Shown here one piece after another: positions 26,361-34,722 of a DNA stretch of 64,000 nt. The stretch comes from Parvularculaceae bacterium. GTDB taxonomy: Bacteria > Pseudomonadota > Alphaproteobacteria > Caulobacterales > Parvularculaceae. The position numbers were made by a program, and so were the translations under genes. The notes under the pieces were generated by a model that was not told the origin of the DNA, made no database searches, and worked only from the letters and a program-made list of their open reading frames with translations. Positions within the stretch are counted from its first letter, which is position 1. Every line of letters begins with the position of its first letter. The DNA lies in assembly GCA_028284065.1 (NCBI GenBank), contig JANQSJ010000010.1, positions 372,001 to 436,000 on the forward strand. Reading direction: 5' to 3'.

Positions 26361-27610
26361 AGCGCCGCGAAATCGATCGCCGCGTTTTTGTCCAACGTCT
26401 TCGACTGGTCCGCCATCGGATATTTAAGGCCGGTGGCGCAGTTATAGAGAACGACGCGGTCGGACGATGACACGCGCCCGTCGGCGAGCGCCATGCGATA
26501 GGCGGCGAGCGTCGCGCCGCCTTCCGGACACAGAAGAAATCCGTCCTGATGCGCCGCGTCGTCGACGGCCTTAAGCGTCAGCTCATCCGGAACGGCAATC
26601 GCGAAACCGCCGCTCTCGCGCACCGCGTCGAGAATGAGGAAGTCGCCGACCGCCGACGGCACGCGAATGCCCGCCGCGACCGTTTCGGCGTTCTCCCACC
26701 GTTCGGCGTGTCGCGCGCCCGCGTCGAACGCCTTCACGATCGGCGCGCATCCCGTCGACTGCACCGCAATCATCTTTGGGCGTTCCGACCCGATGAAGCC
26801 GATCGCCTCCAGCTCTTCGAACGCCTTCCACATGCCGATAAGGCCGGTGCCGCCGCCAGTCGGATAGAATATCGCATCCGGCAGCTCCCACCCAAGCTGC
26901 TGGGCGAGCTCAAGGCCCATCGTTTTCTTGCCCTCGATGCGATAGGGCTCCTTCAGGGTGGAGATGTTGAACCACCCCATCTCCTCGCATCCCTTTGCGA
27001 CAAGCGCGCCGCACTCGTCGATTAGCCCGTTGACGCGATAGACGCGCGCGCCCTGGGCGGCGATCTCGCGCACATTGATTTCCGGGGTATCATCCGGACA
27101 CAGAACGATCGCCTCAAGGCCGGCGCGCGAACAATAGGCCGCAAGCGCCGCGCCCGCGTTGCCGTTCGTCGGCATGGCGAGCTTTTTGAGCCCGAACTCC
27201 TTCGCCATCGACACCGCCATGACGAGCCCGCGCGCCTTGAACGAACCGGTCGGCAGGCGTCCCTCGTCCTTGACGATGAGATTGCCGGCGGGAAGCCCAT
27301 GGGCGCGCGCGAGGTTCGTCAATTCCACAAGCGGCGTTTCAATTTCGCCGAGACTCACAATGTTCTGCGTGCGCCGCACAGGCAGAAGCTCGCGATAGCG
27401 CCACAGATCCCGCGGACGTTCGTCCCATTCGTCTCGCGAGACCGCGTCCTCCACCGCCTCCAGATCATATCGCACGAGATAAGGGCGGCCGGCGGACGAC
27501 AGCTGGTGCGGACGGTCCGGATCGGCGCGTTCGCCCGTCAGGCCGCATTCCAGGTGCGAGGTAAACGTCTCGCGATCTTCAGTGAGATTGGCGTTGGCGG
27601 CGATGGTCAT
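26357..27610 (-). CDS. Threonine synthase, plant-like branch (second synthase)
   Basis: A 417-residue fold-II PLP enzyme. SHLECGLTGERADPDRPHQLS and LVRYDLEA resemble the N-terminus of plant/archaeal-type threonine synthases. The PLP lysine lies in LPTGSFKARGL, the phosphate loop is PTNGNAGAALAAYC, and FYPTGGGTGLIGMWKAF is the PLP-phosphate glycine loop. It probably makes threonine from O-phosphohomoserine, although a related beta-replacement or lyase activity cannot be excluded. AGGGAG nine bases upstream supports the start at 27610. It is flanked by inward-facing repeat copies D and E, and its stop lies inside D. It differs in type from the thrC at 20472. Confidence 0.85.
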   Translation of the reverse strand: MTIAANANLTEDRETFTSHLECGLTGERADPDRPHQLSSAGRPYLVRYDLEAVEDAVSRDEWDERPRDLWRYRELLPVRRTQNIVSLGEIETPLVELTNLARAHGLPAGNLIVKDEGRLPTGSFKARGLVMAVSMAKEFGLKKLAMPTNGNAGAALAAYCSRAGLEAIVLCPDDTPEINVREIAAQGARVYRVNGLIDECGALVAKGCEEMGWFNISTLKEPYRIEGKKTMGLELAQQLGWELPDAIFYPTGGGTGLIGMWKAFEELEAIGFIGSERPKMIAVQSTGCAPIVKAFDAGARHAERWENAETVAAGIRVPSAVGDFLILDAVRESGGFAIAVPDELTLKAVDDAAHQDGFLLCPEGGATLAAYRMALADGRVSSSDRVVLYNCATGLKYPMADQSKTLDKNAAIDFAAL

Positions 27611-27640
27611 TTGCGCGGCTCCCTTGGCGGCGGGCGATAT

Positions 27641-27747
27641 CGCTATAGCGTTTCCTGGCCAGGTGTGCGCGGTTGGCCGTTCGGAAACGCGCAAAAACAT
27701 AGACTCAAAGCGTCGTCCCGATTCCGATTGAAGCGACGACGCTTTAA
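27641..27747 (-). repeat. Palindromic dispersed element, copy E
   Basis: Read on the minus strand it starts CTTAAAGCGTCGTC. The plus-strand arms are 27707-27717 and 27735-27745, and the tail TTTTTGCGCGTTTCCGAACGG is shared with copy D. It ends about 31 bases upstream of the second threonine synthase start, pointing toward the gene, while copy D faces it from the other end. Confidence 0.82.
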
Positions 27748-27789
27748 GGGTATCCGCGCCCGCCGCGCGCGACGCAATAGCTTCGCCTG

Positions 27790-27950
27790 CGCGAAAACGA
27801 AACGCCGGGAGAGACTTCTCCCGGCGTCGCGACGCAACATCATTTGTTTTGGGGAGGTTTGAACCGGACCTCGGACGCCGCCCTTTGGCGGGCGACGCCC
27901 TTCAGGTCCGCAAGCCTGAAAGTCTCAGGTTTGACGCTTCGGTTCGCCGG
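27790..27950 (-). ncRNA. Candidate structured RNA or leader upstream of the second threonine synthase
   Basis: A compact fold can be drawn. A closing stem pairs GAACCG (27861-27866) with CGGTTC (27940-27945). Inside it are a stem GACCT/AGGTC (27867-27871 with 27904-27908) topped by a GC-rich hairpin, and a hairpin CCTGA/TCAGG (27915-27919 with 27925-27929), giving a three-way junction. On the minus strand a 10-bp terminator hairpin (27803-27826) with a T-rich tail follows. I do not recognise the RNA family; it could be an sRNA or a terminating leader of the synthase gene. Strand is inferred from the terminator. Confidence 0.4.
27793..27826 (-). terminator. Intrinsic terminator hairpin
   Basis: A perfect 10-bp stem (CGCCGGGAGA at 27803-27812 with TCTCCCGGCG at 27817-27826) and a four-base loop are followed on the minus strand by TTTCGTTTTC. 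It closes the candidate structured RNA. If the synthase gene were transcribed from further upstream, it would act as an attenuator. Confidence 0.6.
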
Positions 27951-27970
27951 CCGGCGTTCTAGCCCGCTCA

Positions 27971-27995
27971 ATGAAAAATGCCGTTGAGGAACGGC
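27971..27995 (-). terminator. Terminator of the H1-like gene
   Basis: The stem GCCGTT/AACGGC with loop CCTC (minus strand, 27995 to 27980) is followed by ATTTTTCATT. It lies about 70 bases after the H1-like stop codon and should end that transcript. Confidence 0.6.
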
Positions 27996-28064
27996 GGTCG
28001 GCGAAGAGGCGTCTCGCCCGGCCGCGGAGACGCAACGAACGGCCGGGCGACAAGTTACGCAACG

Positions 28065-28754
28065 TTAGCCGCGACGCGTGCGGCGGGTCGTCGTTTTCCG
28101 GGCGGCCGCGCGACGCACGGTCTTGCGGGCGGCCGGCTTGCGGGTCGCCGTGCGGCGAGCCGTGGTCTTGCGAGCGGTCGTCTTGCGCGCCGTCGTCTTG
28201 CGCTTGGCGGGCGCCTTGCGGGCCGCCGTCTTGCGCGCAGTCGTCTTGCGCGCAGTCGTCTTGCGCTTCGCGGTCGTCTTCTTGGCCGTTGTCTTGCGCT
28301 TCGCGGGGGCCTTGCGGGCCGCCGTCTTCCGAGCCGTCGTCTTACGGGCGGTCGTCTTGCGCTTCACCGTCGTCTTGCGGGCGGTCGTCTTCTTGGCCGC
28401 CGTCTTACGCTTGGCGGGCGCCTTCCGGGCCGCCGTCTTGCGCGCGGTGGTCTTGCGCGCAGTTGTCTTGCGGGCGGTCGTCTTGCGCTTTGCGGTCGTC
28501 TTCTTCGCCGCCGTCTTGCGCTTGGCGGGCGCCTTGCGGGCCGCCGTCTTGCGCGCGGTGGTCTTGCGCGCTGTCGTCTTGCGCTTTGCGGTCGTCTTAC
28601 GCGCGGCGGTCTTCTTAGTCGCCTTACGCGCGGTGGTCGCCTTACGGCGCGCGGCGGTCTTGCCAGCCGTCGCCCTCTTGCGCGTTGAGGTCGTCCGGCG
28701 AGCCGTCGTCTTGCGCGCGGCCGCGGTCTTCGTAGTCTTGCGTTTTACCGCCAT
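28065..28754 (-). CDS. Histone H1-like Lys/Arg/Ala/Thr repeat protein
   Basis: A 229-residue, extremely basic protein made almost only of K, R, A and T with a few P and V. From residue 57 a block KRKTTARKTTARKTAARKAPA recurs at 57-77, 89-114 (with one extra ARKTT), 131-151 and 163-183, separated by short KRKTAAKKTTA spacers. The composition and KAPAKRK motifs resemble eukaryotic H1 tails and bacterial H1-like proteins such as Hc1 or AlgP. Non-specific DNA compaction is inferred. GGAG upstream supports the start at 28754. Its upstream region (28755-29034) is AT-rich, unlike the surroundings, and holds no gene. Confidence 0.85.
   Translation of the reverse strand: MAVKRKTTKTAAARKTTARRTTSTRKRATAGKTAARRKATTARKATKKTAARKTTAKRKTTARKTTARKTAARKAPAKRKTAAKKTTAKRKTTARKTTARKTTARKTAARKAPAKRKTAAKKTTARKTTVKRKTTARKTTARKTAARKAPAKRKTTAKKTTAKRKTTARKTTARKTAARKAPAKRKTTARKTTARKTTARRTATRKPAARKTVRRAAARKTTTRRTRRG
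28206..28586 (-). repeat. Degenerate tandem repeat inside the H1-like gene
   Basis: Four 63-78 base units encoding KRKT...RKAPA alternate with shorter 33-48 base units. Near-identical codons across units suggest recent expansion or gene conversion, so the length is likely to vary between strains. Confidence 0.7.
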
Positions 28755-29034
28755 TGGATCGTCTCCTGCGATTAGCTTGCGGGCGACGACACATTACGTC
28801 GATTTACTAATAAATTCTTCAAAGACTGGCGTACGGAGCGTCCGCACAAGCACTTTTATGCGCTTATGGCGCCAAAAATCACACTTTTTTCGCTCGCAAG
28901 ACCAAAACGAATCGATTCGACAGCTCAAATTCGACGCGCCTCGTCCGTGTCCGCCGCAAAGTGATTCGTTTTTTGAAGAGCGCGAATCACATGTTCGACG
29001 ACATTAGAAGCGATGCACGAACAAAAGCGGTCGA

Positions 29035-29514
29035 TCAGAATGGAATGTCGTCGTCGAGTTCGAACGAACGCCCGCCGCCCGATCCGCCGGAGGATGAACC
29101 GCCGCCTGCGCCGCCGAAATCATCGCCGCCGGAGCTGAAACCGCCGCCGCCGGCGCCGTCGCGGCGTCCATCGAGCATTGTCAGCGTTGAATTGAAGCCC
29201 TGCAGCACGACTTCCGTCGTGTATCGGTCCTGGCCCGATTGATCCTGCCATTTGCGCGTCTGCAGCTGGCCCTCGACATACACTTTCGATCCCTTGCGCA
29301 GGTACTGCTCCGCAATGCGCGCAAGGCCTTCGGAAAAAATCACCACGCGATGCCATTCGGTGCGCTCGCGGCGCTCGCCAGTATTGCGATCTTTCCATGT
29401 TTCCGACGTCGCAAGCCGAAGATTGGCGATCGGACGTCCGTCCTGGGTTTGTCGAACCTCCGGATCGGCGCCGAGATTGCCGATCAGAATGACTTTGTTG
29501 ACGCTTCCGGCCAT
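29035..29514 (-). CDS. ssb: Single-stranded DNA-binding protein
   Basis: A 159-residue SSB. The OB-fold begins [25 protein letters not shown] and includes [32 protein letters not shown] Gly/Ser-rich linker follows (about residues 115-150), then the acidic tip DDDIPF, which recruits partner proteins. It binds and protects ssDNA in replication and repair. GGAGAG supports the start. It is divergent from the DUF1330-uvrA side; ssb next to uvrA is a common bacterial neighbourhood. Confidence 0.96.
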   Translation of the reverse strand: MAGSVNKVILIGNLGADPEVRQTQDGRPIANLRLATSETWKDRNTGERRERTEWHRVVIFSEGLARIAEQYLRKGSKVYVEGQLQTRKWQDQSGQDRYTTEVVLQGFNSTLTMLDGRRDGAGGGGFSSGGDDFGGAGGGSSSGGSGGGRSFELDDDIPF

Positions 29515-29742
29515 CTTTTTCTCTCCACACTTCTTGCGGCGAACATGATTTCTCGCGGCGAAGCTTCTGCAGGCTTCGACGCGCAGTGCGCTTGCGCGAC
29601 AACGCCGCGATTCGGCGGGGGCCAACGCCGCCGTTTGTCCACACCCAACCTCGCCCCAACCGCAAAAGTTCACATCTTGTTCTATCGGTCAAGGCCGATA
29701 TACCCTTGCGTTCTTTGTTCAGGCGAAAGGGAGTGACGCGCG

Positions 29743-30051
29743 ATGGCGAACGCCGACGGGCCAAAGGGCTACTGGATCATCCATGTGGATGTGGCGGACG
29801 CCGAACGGTACCCCGAATATGTCGCAAAAGTCGGCGAGGCGTTCGCCGCCTACAAATACAAGCCGACATTCCTTGCGCGCGGCGGACGATTTGAAAACCC
29901 GGAAGGCGCGGCGAAATCGCGGCATGTGCTGGTCGAATTCGCAAGCTATGACGACGCCGTCGAATGCTATCGCGGCGACGCGTATCAGGCGGCGGCGAAC
30001 CTGCGCCAGCAATTCGGCGCCACGGACTTTGTTATTGTGGAGGGGGTATGA
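29743..30051 (+). CDS. DUF1330 domain protein
   Basis: A 102-residue single-domain protein. GYWIIHVDVADAERYPEYV, the next FAAYKYKPTFLARGGRFE and RHVLVEFASYDDAVECYRGDAYQAA match DUF1330, a ferredoxin-like (dimeric alpha/beta barrel) fold of unknown function. AAGGGAG is well spaced before the ATG. It stands alone between ssb and uvrA and is followed by a repeat cluster. Confidence 0.9.
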   Translation: MANADGPKGYWIIHVDVADAERYPEYVAKVGEAFAAYKYKPTFLARGGRFENPEGAAKSRHVLVEFASYDDAVECYRGDAYQAAANLRQQFGATDFVIVEGV

Positions 30052-30057
30052 TTGACG

Positions 30058-30103
30058 CCCTCATCCTGAGGAGCTTTGCAAAGCAAAGCGTCTCGAAGGA
30101 TGA
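30058..30103 (+). repeat. CATCCTTCGAGACGC-family palindrome, copy 1
   Basis: It reads CCCTCATCCTGAGGAGC, then a TTTGCAAAG core, then GCGTCTCGAAGGATGA. The outer TCATCCT and AGGATGA pair. It is inverted relative to the next copy at 30123-30167 and related to the two copies inside uvrA. Confidence 0.75.
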
Positions 30104-30122
30104 ACGGTTTCAAACACGACGC

Positions 30123-30167
30123 CATCCTTCGAGACGCGAAACTGAGGTTTCGCTCCTCCGGACGAGG
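30123..30167 (-). repeat. CATCCTTCGAGACGC-family palindrome, copy 2
   Basis: It starts CATCCTTCGAGACGCG and ends GCTCCTCCGGACGAGG, the reverse of copy 1 with a different core (GAAAC...GTTTC). The core change keeps self-complementarity, as expected for a hairpin-forming element. Confidence 0.75.
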
Positions 30168-30356
30168 CTTTCGGTTTGCCGTCTGCACAGGCCAGTTTTG
30201 CCGGCGAAAGCCGACATCTCGGGCGAGCGAAGCGAAGAACCGGGATCTGATCAAACCGCATAAGATCCCGGATCGGCTGACGCCGTCCGGGATGACGCCC
30301 CAGCAAACACAGACAATTCGAACCATCCTTACAATCAACCCACAAGCAACGCCCCC

Positions 30357-33300
30357 ATGTCCCTGAAATCCATCCGCGTCGTCGGCGCCCGCGAACACAA
30401 TCTGAAGAACGTGACGCTGGAGATCCCGCGCGACCAGCTCATCGTCATGACGGGACTGTCAGGGTCCGGCAAATCGTCTTTGGCGTTCGACACGATCTAC
30501 GCCGAGGGACAGCGCCGCTATGTGGAGTCGCTGTCGGCCTATGCGCGCCAGTTCCTGGAGCTGATGCAAAAGCCCGACGTCGACCAGATTGACGGCCTCT
30601 CGCCCGCCATCTCCATCGAACAGAAGACGACGAGCCGAAACCCGCGCTCCACCGTCGGCACGGTCACGGAAATCTACGACTATATGCGCCTCCTCTGGGC
30701 GCGGATCGGCGTTCCTTACTCACCCGCGACAGGCGAACCGATTTCGTCGCAGACCGTCTCGGAAATGGTCGATCGCCTGATGGCGCACGACGACGGCGCG
30801 CGGTTCTATCTCCTTGCGCCCATCATCCGCGGCCGCAAAGGCGAATACCGCAAGGAGTTCGCCGAGCTTCAGAAGAAAGGCTTTCAGCGCGTCAAGGTGG
30901 ACGGCGAATTCTACGACATCGCCGACGTACCGGCGCTTAACAAGAAGCTGAAGCACGACATCGACGTCGTCGTCGACCGCATCGTCATCAAGAAGGGCAT
31001 CGAATCCCGCCTCGCGGAGTCCTTCGAACAGGCGCTTGCGCTCGCTGACGGCATCGCCGTCGCGGAGGAAGCCGGCCATCCTTCGAGACGCGCCGCAAGC
31101 GGCGCTCCTCAGGACGAGGGCAAGAAGAAGCGTCCTCACCCTGAGGAGGGCGCGTCAGCGGCCGTCTCGAAGGGCGAGAACGCGCGCGGAGGCGCGACGC
31201 GCCTCATCTTCTCCGCAAAGTTCGCCTGCCCCGTTTCGGGATTCACCATCGACGAGATTGAGCCGCGGCTCTTCTCGTTCAACGCGCCGGCGGGCGCGTG
31301 CCCGTCCTGCGACGGCCTTGGCACGGAGATGATTTTCGACGAAGAGCTCGTCATTCCGGACGAGGATCTTCAGCTCAACAAGGGCGCGATCGCGCCCTGG
31401 TCGAAAGGAACATCGCCCTATTACGCCCAGACCCTCGAAGCTCTCGGCCGCCACTACAAATTCAAGACGAGCGCGAAATGGTCCGACCTCAACGAGGATC
31501 AGCAGCACGTCATTCTCTATGGCACCGGCAAGGAAGACGTCTCCTTCATCTACAAGGACGGCGCGCGCAAGTTCGAGACGGTGAAGCCGTTCGAGGGCGT
31601 CATTCCCAATCTGGAGCGCCGGTTCCGCGAAACGGATTCGGCCTGGGTGCGCGAAGAGCTTGGCCGCTTCCAGTCCGTCACCGATTGCGAGGCGTGCGGG
31701 GGATTGCGCCTGAAGCCCGAGGCGCTCGCGGTGAAGATTGACGGCCTCAACATCTCAGAAGCGACGCAGATGTCGATCCGCGCCGCCGGCGACTGGTTCG
31801 ATCAACTGGAAGGCAAACTCACCCGCAAGGAAAAGACGATCGCCGTCCGGGTGCTGAAGGAGATTCGCGAACGGCTCCTGTTCCTTAACAAGGTCGGGCT
31901 CGACTACCTCACCCTCTCCCGCGCGTCGGGCACGCTTTCCGGCGGCGAGAGCCAGCGCATCCGCCTCGCCTCGCAGATCGGCTCCGGCCTCACCGGCGTT
32001 CTTTATGTCCTCGACGAGCCGTCCATCGGCCTCCACCAGCGCGACAATGACCGCCTCTTGGAAACGCTACAGCGCCTGCGCGACCTCGGAAACTCCGTCC
32101 TCGTCGTGGAGCATGACGAGGACGCGATCCGCACCGCCGACCACATCGTCGATATCGGCCCCGGCGCCGGCGTCCATGGCGGCAAGGTGATCGCCCAGGG
32201 CGACGTGAAGGATATTATGGATGCGGACGGTTCGCTCACCGGGGACTATCTCGCCGGCCGCCGCGACGTGCCGGTCCCCGACGAACGCCGCGTCTTCGAC
32301 CCGGAAGCCGTCGTGCGCGTCGTCGGCGCGCGCGAAAACAATCTGCAGGACGTGACGGCCGAAATCCCTGTCGGCCTGATGACCTGCGTCACCGGCGTCT
32401 CCGGCGGCGGCAAGTCGACCCTCGTCATCGAGACTCTGTATAAGGCCGCTGCGCGCGCGCTTTACAACTCCAAGGACCTTCCGGGGACGCACGACCATAT
32501 CGACGGCCTCGATTCCTTCGACAAGGTCATCGACATCGACCAGTCGCCCATCGGCCGCACCCCGCGCTCGAACCCGGCGACCTATACCGGCGCCTTCACG
32601 CCGATCCGCGACTGGTTCGCGGGGCTGCCCGAAGCAAAGGCGCGCGGCTACGCGCCGGGTCGCTTTTCGTTCAACGTCAAGGGCGGACGCTGCGAAGCGT
32701 GCCAGGGCGACGGCGTCATCAAGATCGAAATGCACTTCCTGCCCGACGTCTACGTCACCTGCGACGTCTGCAAGGGCCAGCGCTATAACCGCGAGACGCT
32801 GGAAGTTCAGTTCAAGGACAAGTCCATCGCCGACGTCCTCGACATGACGGTGGAGGAAGGCGTTGAGTTCTTCAAGGCGGTGCCGGCGATCCGCGACAAG
32901 CTGCAAACGCTCCACCGCGTCGGCCTCTCCTATGTCAAGATCGGCCAGCAGGCGACGACCCTTTCCGGCGGCGAGGCGCAGCGGGTCAAGCTCGCCAAGG
33001 AGCTGTCAAAGCGCGCCACCGGCCGCACGCTCTATATCCTCGACGAGCCGACGACCGGCCTCCATTTCGAGGACGTCCGCAAGCTGATGGAAGTCATTCA
33101 GGAGCTGACCGACGGCGGCAACACCGTCGTCATCATCGAGCATAATCTGGACGTCATCAAACAGGCCGACTGGATCATCGACCTCGGCCCTGAAGGCGGC
33201 GACGGCGGCGGCAGGATCGTCGCCGCGGGAACCCCGGAAGACGTCGCCACCACGGAAGGCTCCCACACCGGCGAATTCCTCCGCCCCATGCTCGAACGCG

Positions 33301-33386
33301 CCGGCGTCCATATCGACGCGCCTAAGCGGAAAGGAAGGAAGGCGACGAAGAAGCGGTCGACCAAGCGCGCGAAGAAGGTGGCTTGA
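30357..33386 (+). CDS. uvrA: Excinuclease ABC subunit A, with an in-frame repeat insertion
   Basis: A 1009-residue UvrA, the damage-recognition ATPase of nucleotide excision repair. Both ABC halves are complete: GLSGSGKSS near residue 33, then [12 protein letters not shown]; and GVSGGGKST followed by [12 protein letters not shown]. The zinc modules include FACPVSG...CPSCDGLG, where the first CxxC has lost its second Cys, and an intact CEACQGDG...CDVCKG. Residues about 241-274 (beginning [15 protein letters not shown]) have no counterpart in E. coli UvrA. They are encoded exactly by two palindromic repeats, inserted just before the [10 protein letters not shown] segment. The C-terminus is Lys-rich ([12 protein letters not shown]). 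Confidence 0.96.
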   Translation: MSLKSIRVVGAREHNLKNVTLEIPRDQLIVMTGLSGSGKSSLAFDTIYAEGQRRYVESLSAYARQFLELMQKPDVDQIDGLSPAISIEQKTTSRNPRSTVGTVTEIYDYMRLLWARIGVPYSPATGEPISSQTVSEMVDRLMAHDDGARFYLLAPIIRGRKGEYRKEFAELQKKGFQRVKVDGEFYDIADVPALNKKLKHDIDVVVDRIVIKKGIESRLAESFEQALALADGIAVAEEAGHPSRRAASGAPQDEGKKKRPHPEEGASAAVSKGENARGGATRLIFSAKFACPVSGFTIDEIEPRLFSFNAPAGACPSCDGLGTEMIFDEELVIPDEDLQLNKGAIAPWSKGTSPYYAQTLEALGRHYKFKTSAKWSDLNEDQQHVILYGTGKEDVSFIYKDGARKFETVKPFEGVIPNLERRFRETDSAWVREELGRFQSVTDCEACGGLRLKPEALAVKIDGLNISEATQMSIRAAGDWFDQLEGKLTRKEKTIAVRVLKEIRERLLFLNKVGLDYLTLSRASGTLSGGESQRIRLASQIGSGLTGVLYVLDEPSIGLHQRDNDRLLETLQRLRDLGNSVLVVEHDEDAIRTADHIVDIGPGAGVHGGKVIAQGDVKDIMDADGSLTGDYLAGRRDVPVPDERRVFDPEAVVRVVGARENNLQDVTAEIPVGLMTCVTGVSGGGKSTLVIETLYKAAARALYNSKDLPGTHDHIDGLDSFDKVIDIDQSPIGRTPRSNPATYTGAFTPIRDWFAGLPEAKARGYAPGRFSFNVKGGRCEACQGDGVIKIEMHFLPDVYVTCDVCKGQRYNRETLEVQFKDKSIADVLDMTVEEGVEFFKAVPAIRDKLQTLHRVGLSYVKIGQQATTLSGGEAQRVKLAKELSKRATGRTLYILDEPTTGLHFEDVRKLMEVIQELTDGGNTVVIIEHNLDVIKQADWIIDLGPEGGDGGGRIVAAGTPEDVATTEGSHTGEFLRPMLERAGVHIDAPKRKGRKATKKRSTKRAKKVA
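31076..31120 (-). repeat. CATCCTTCGAGACGC-family palindrome inside uvrA, copy 3
   Basis: It reads CCATCCTTCGAGACGCG, a CCGCAAGCGG core, then GCTCCTCAGGACGAGG. It is translated in frame as [15 protein letters not shown]. Orientation is opposite to copy 4, from which it is separated by about 13 bases encoding Lys residues. Confidence 0.8.
31134..31178 (+). repeat. CATCCTTCGAGACGC-family palindrome inside uvrA, copy 4
   Basis: It reads CCTCACCCTGAGGAGG, a GCGCGTCAGCGGC core, then GTCTCGAAGGGCGAG. It is translated in frame as [15 protein letters not shown]. Together with copy 3 it adds about 102 bases, a multiple of three, so the reading frame is kept. Confidence 0.8.
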
Positions 33387-33402
33387 AACCCTCCGGGCCT
33401 TT

Positions 33403-34338
33403 TCAGTCATCCGGGTGCTTCCATTCTAATGGCTCAATCCTCTGATCTTTCATCTCAATCATCGTCCTGAATGTAGATAGTCCCAAATGCTCACTCTGGA
33501 GATCTCTATGGCATGCATCGAGCTTTTCGAGACGAGCGATCCAGGCGTCATATTCCGCCTGCAGGGCAAAAACAGCCGAATGTCTCGCACTTAGCGCAAA
33601 CTTGATCAATTCTTGTGTCAAACCGACTCTTTCCAGAAGCCTCATGTAATTCGTATAGTAGTTTTTCGTCACCTCATTAATAGTTAGAGTGTTTAAGACA
33701 TTTTGGTTCGATAAGTCATAAATTGACGGAGTCTGCCGAATTCCTGCCCCCGGCCTGTCCGGAAAAACATCCGTACCATACCCAAACGCTGACTTAATTC
33801 TTGGCCCACCTAGCAATTGCTGAACAATTTCTCGTGCTTTCGCGTAGACGTGAACAAGGTCGGTTTCAATTGGAATGAACTGGTCTTCAGCTAAAAGTCC
33901 GATGAGTTTGCGAAGCTGATTTTGATCATCGCCAAGGTCGAGCAAATCTCCTGGACGTCGGTCCTTCACGAGGTCAAGTAGGATGCCCTCCGCATTCCTG
34001 GCCCTCCGTCTTTGCAGGACAGGAAAGGCTTCTAGGTGGTAATAGATGTAGAATATTAGAATCGCCACAAGATATGAAGTAAGCGTCATCATCGATGGAA
34101 CAATGACGCTTCCTTCAAACAAACTAGGCATTATAATTGATGTCAAAATCCACTGTATTATAACGACAAATAGCGCGATGCCTGCGGCGGGCACCCAGTT
34201 CTTCTTCAGTTTTCGAACTGCAAAGTGATGGGCGTCTCGAGAAGTTGGGTATTTTCCCGCGAGATAGCACTCATAGTGTCGCTGCGCGCGCGTTTGGGGC
34301 AGTTTTTCAGTGTCTATGGGCGGCAACATACCCAGCAT
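33403..34338 (-). CDS. AT-rich orphan two-helix membrane protein
   Basis: A 311-residue protein unlike its surroundings: codons are AT-rich (many AAT, ATA, TTA, AGA), pointing to recent acquisition. A basic N-terminus (residues 1-48) is followed by two membrane helices (about 50-70 and 84-104) and a soluble, mostly helical C-terminal domain of about 200 residues. No known motif is recognised. The start at 34338 has GAGGA seven bases upstream. The adjacent GIY-YIG gene and palindromic repeats mark this as a variable locus. Function unknown; a phage- or defence-related membrane effector is only one possibility. Confidence 0.65.
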   Translation of the reverse strand: MLGMLPPIDTEKLPQTRAQRHYECYLAGKYPTSRDAHHFAVRKLKKNWVPAAGIALFVVIIQWILTSIIMPSLFEGSVIVPSMMTLTSYLVAILIFYIYYHLEAFPVLQRRRARNAEGILLDLVKDRRPGDLLDLGDDQNQLRKLIGLLAEDQFIPIETDLVHVYAKAREIVQQLLGGPRIKSAFGYGTDVFPDRPGAGIRQTPSIYDLSNQNVLNTLTINEVTKNYYTNYMRLLERVGLTQELIKFALSARHSAVFALQAEYDAWIARLEKLDACHRDLQSEHLGLSTFRTMIEMKDQRIEPLEWKHPDD

Positions 34339-34722
34339 TATGAATCCTCGAGATCTTTTTGTGGCAGGAAATTCTTGGTGCGTGTTGCAAATAATAAAAT
34401 GCGCACCTGCGCAATTTTATAGCATACTCGATTCCAGACCCTGCCCCAGCATAAGGAGTTCATTTGTTTCAACATTTGTGTCCGCTCAGTCCGAAAGCGA
34501 CCACCCATTGTTTAAATGCGAAGCGGCCTGATTGCGGCCCGTCCTTGACTGGGCATGAAGTCGAAACTTGGCGCCGGGACGCACATTTAGATGAGGTTTG
34601 GACTGGACCCCCGCATTCGCGGGGGTAGTCGGCGTTTTTCGGTCGCGCCATGCATCAACATGCGCGGATGAACCGGATGGCCCACCCGCGCGGATTCCCG
34701 CGAAGGCGGGAATCCAGCCCCT
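34339..34722. other. AT-rich promoter region and palindromic repeats
   Basis: No gene. The left part (34339-34520) is AT-rich and probably holds the promoter of the orphan membrane gene. The right part holds two strong palindromes: CCCCCGC-ATTC-GCGGGGG (34608-34625) and GGATTCCCGC-GAAG-GCGGGAATCC (34692-34715). Both resemble the GGATTCCCGC...GCGGGAAT intergenic repeats common in GC-rich alphaproteobacteria. Confidence 0.6.
34608..34715. repeat. Pair of GGATTCCCGC-type palindromes
   Basis: A 7-bp stem at 34608-34625 and a perfect 10-bp stem at 34692-34715 lie 66 bases apart. They may be the two ends of one imperfect element, or stabilise or terminate transcripts of the GIY-YIG gene, which ends at 34723. 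Confidence 0.6.

Larger units (their letters stand above)
30052..30356. other. Repeat-filled gap upstream of uvrA
   Basis: No gene. It holds an inverted pair of CATCCTTCGAGACGC-family palindromes (listed separately). A longer imperfect palindrome around GATCCCGGATCGG...GTCCGGGATGACG (about 30241-30297) follows. Any uvrA promoter would have to lie in or after these repeats. I saw no clear SOS box. Confidence 0.6.

Noticed and set aside
27897-27932. CAGGTCCGCAAG resembles part of the bacterial SRP RNA loop
   Set aside because: The following GGAAGCAGCC-type segment is missing and the surrounding fold is a three-way junction, not the SRP hairpin.
28206-28586. Regular repeats that could suggest a CRISPR array
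   Set aside because: Units are directly adjacent, of unequal length and coding; there are no unique spacers and no cas genes in the window.
28078-29007. Long plus-strand reading frame of about 309 codons, rich in Val/Arg/Ala, opposite the H1-like gene
   Set aside because: It is the antisense reading of the Lys/Arg/Thr repeat; the repeated GTC/CTT pattern keeps the opposite frame open. The minus-strand product has a ribosome site and a terminator.
29515-29742. Possible SOS box in the ssb gap (GTTC-containing stretches)
   Set aside because: The GTTC-N7-GTTC spacing of alphaproteobacterial LexA sites is not met.
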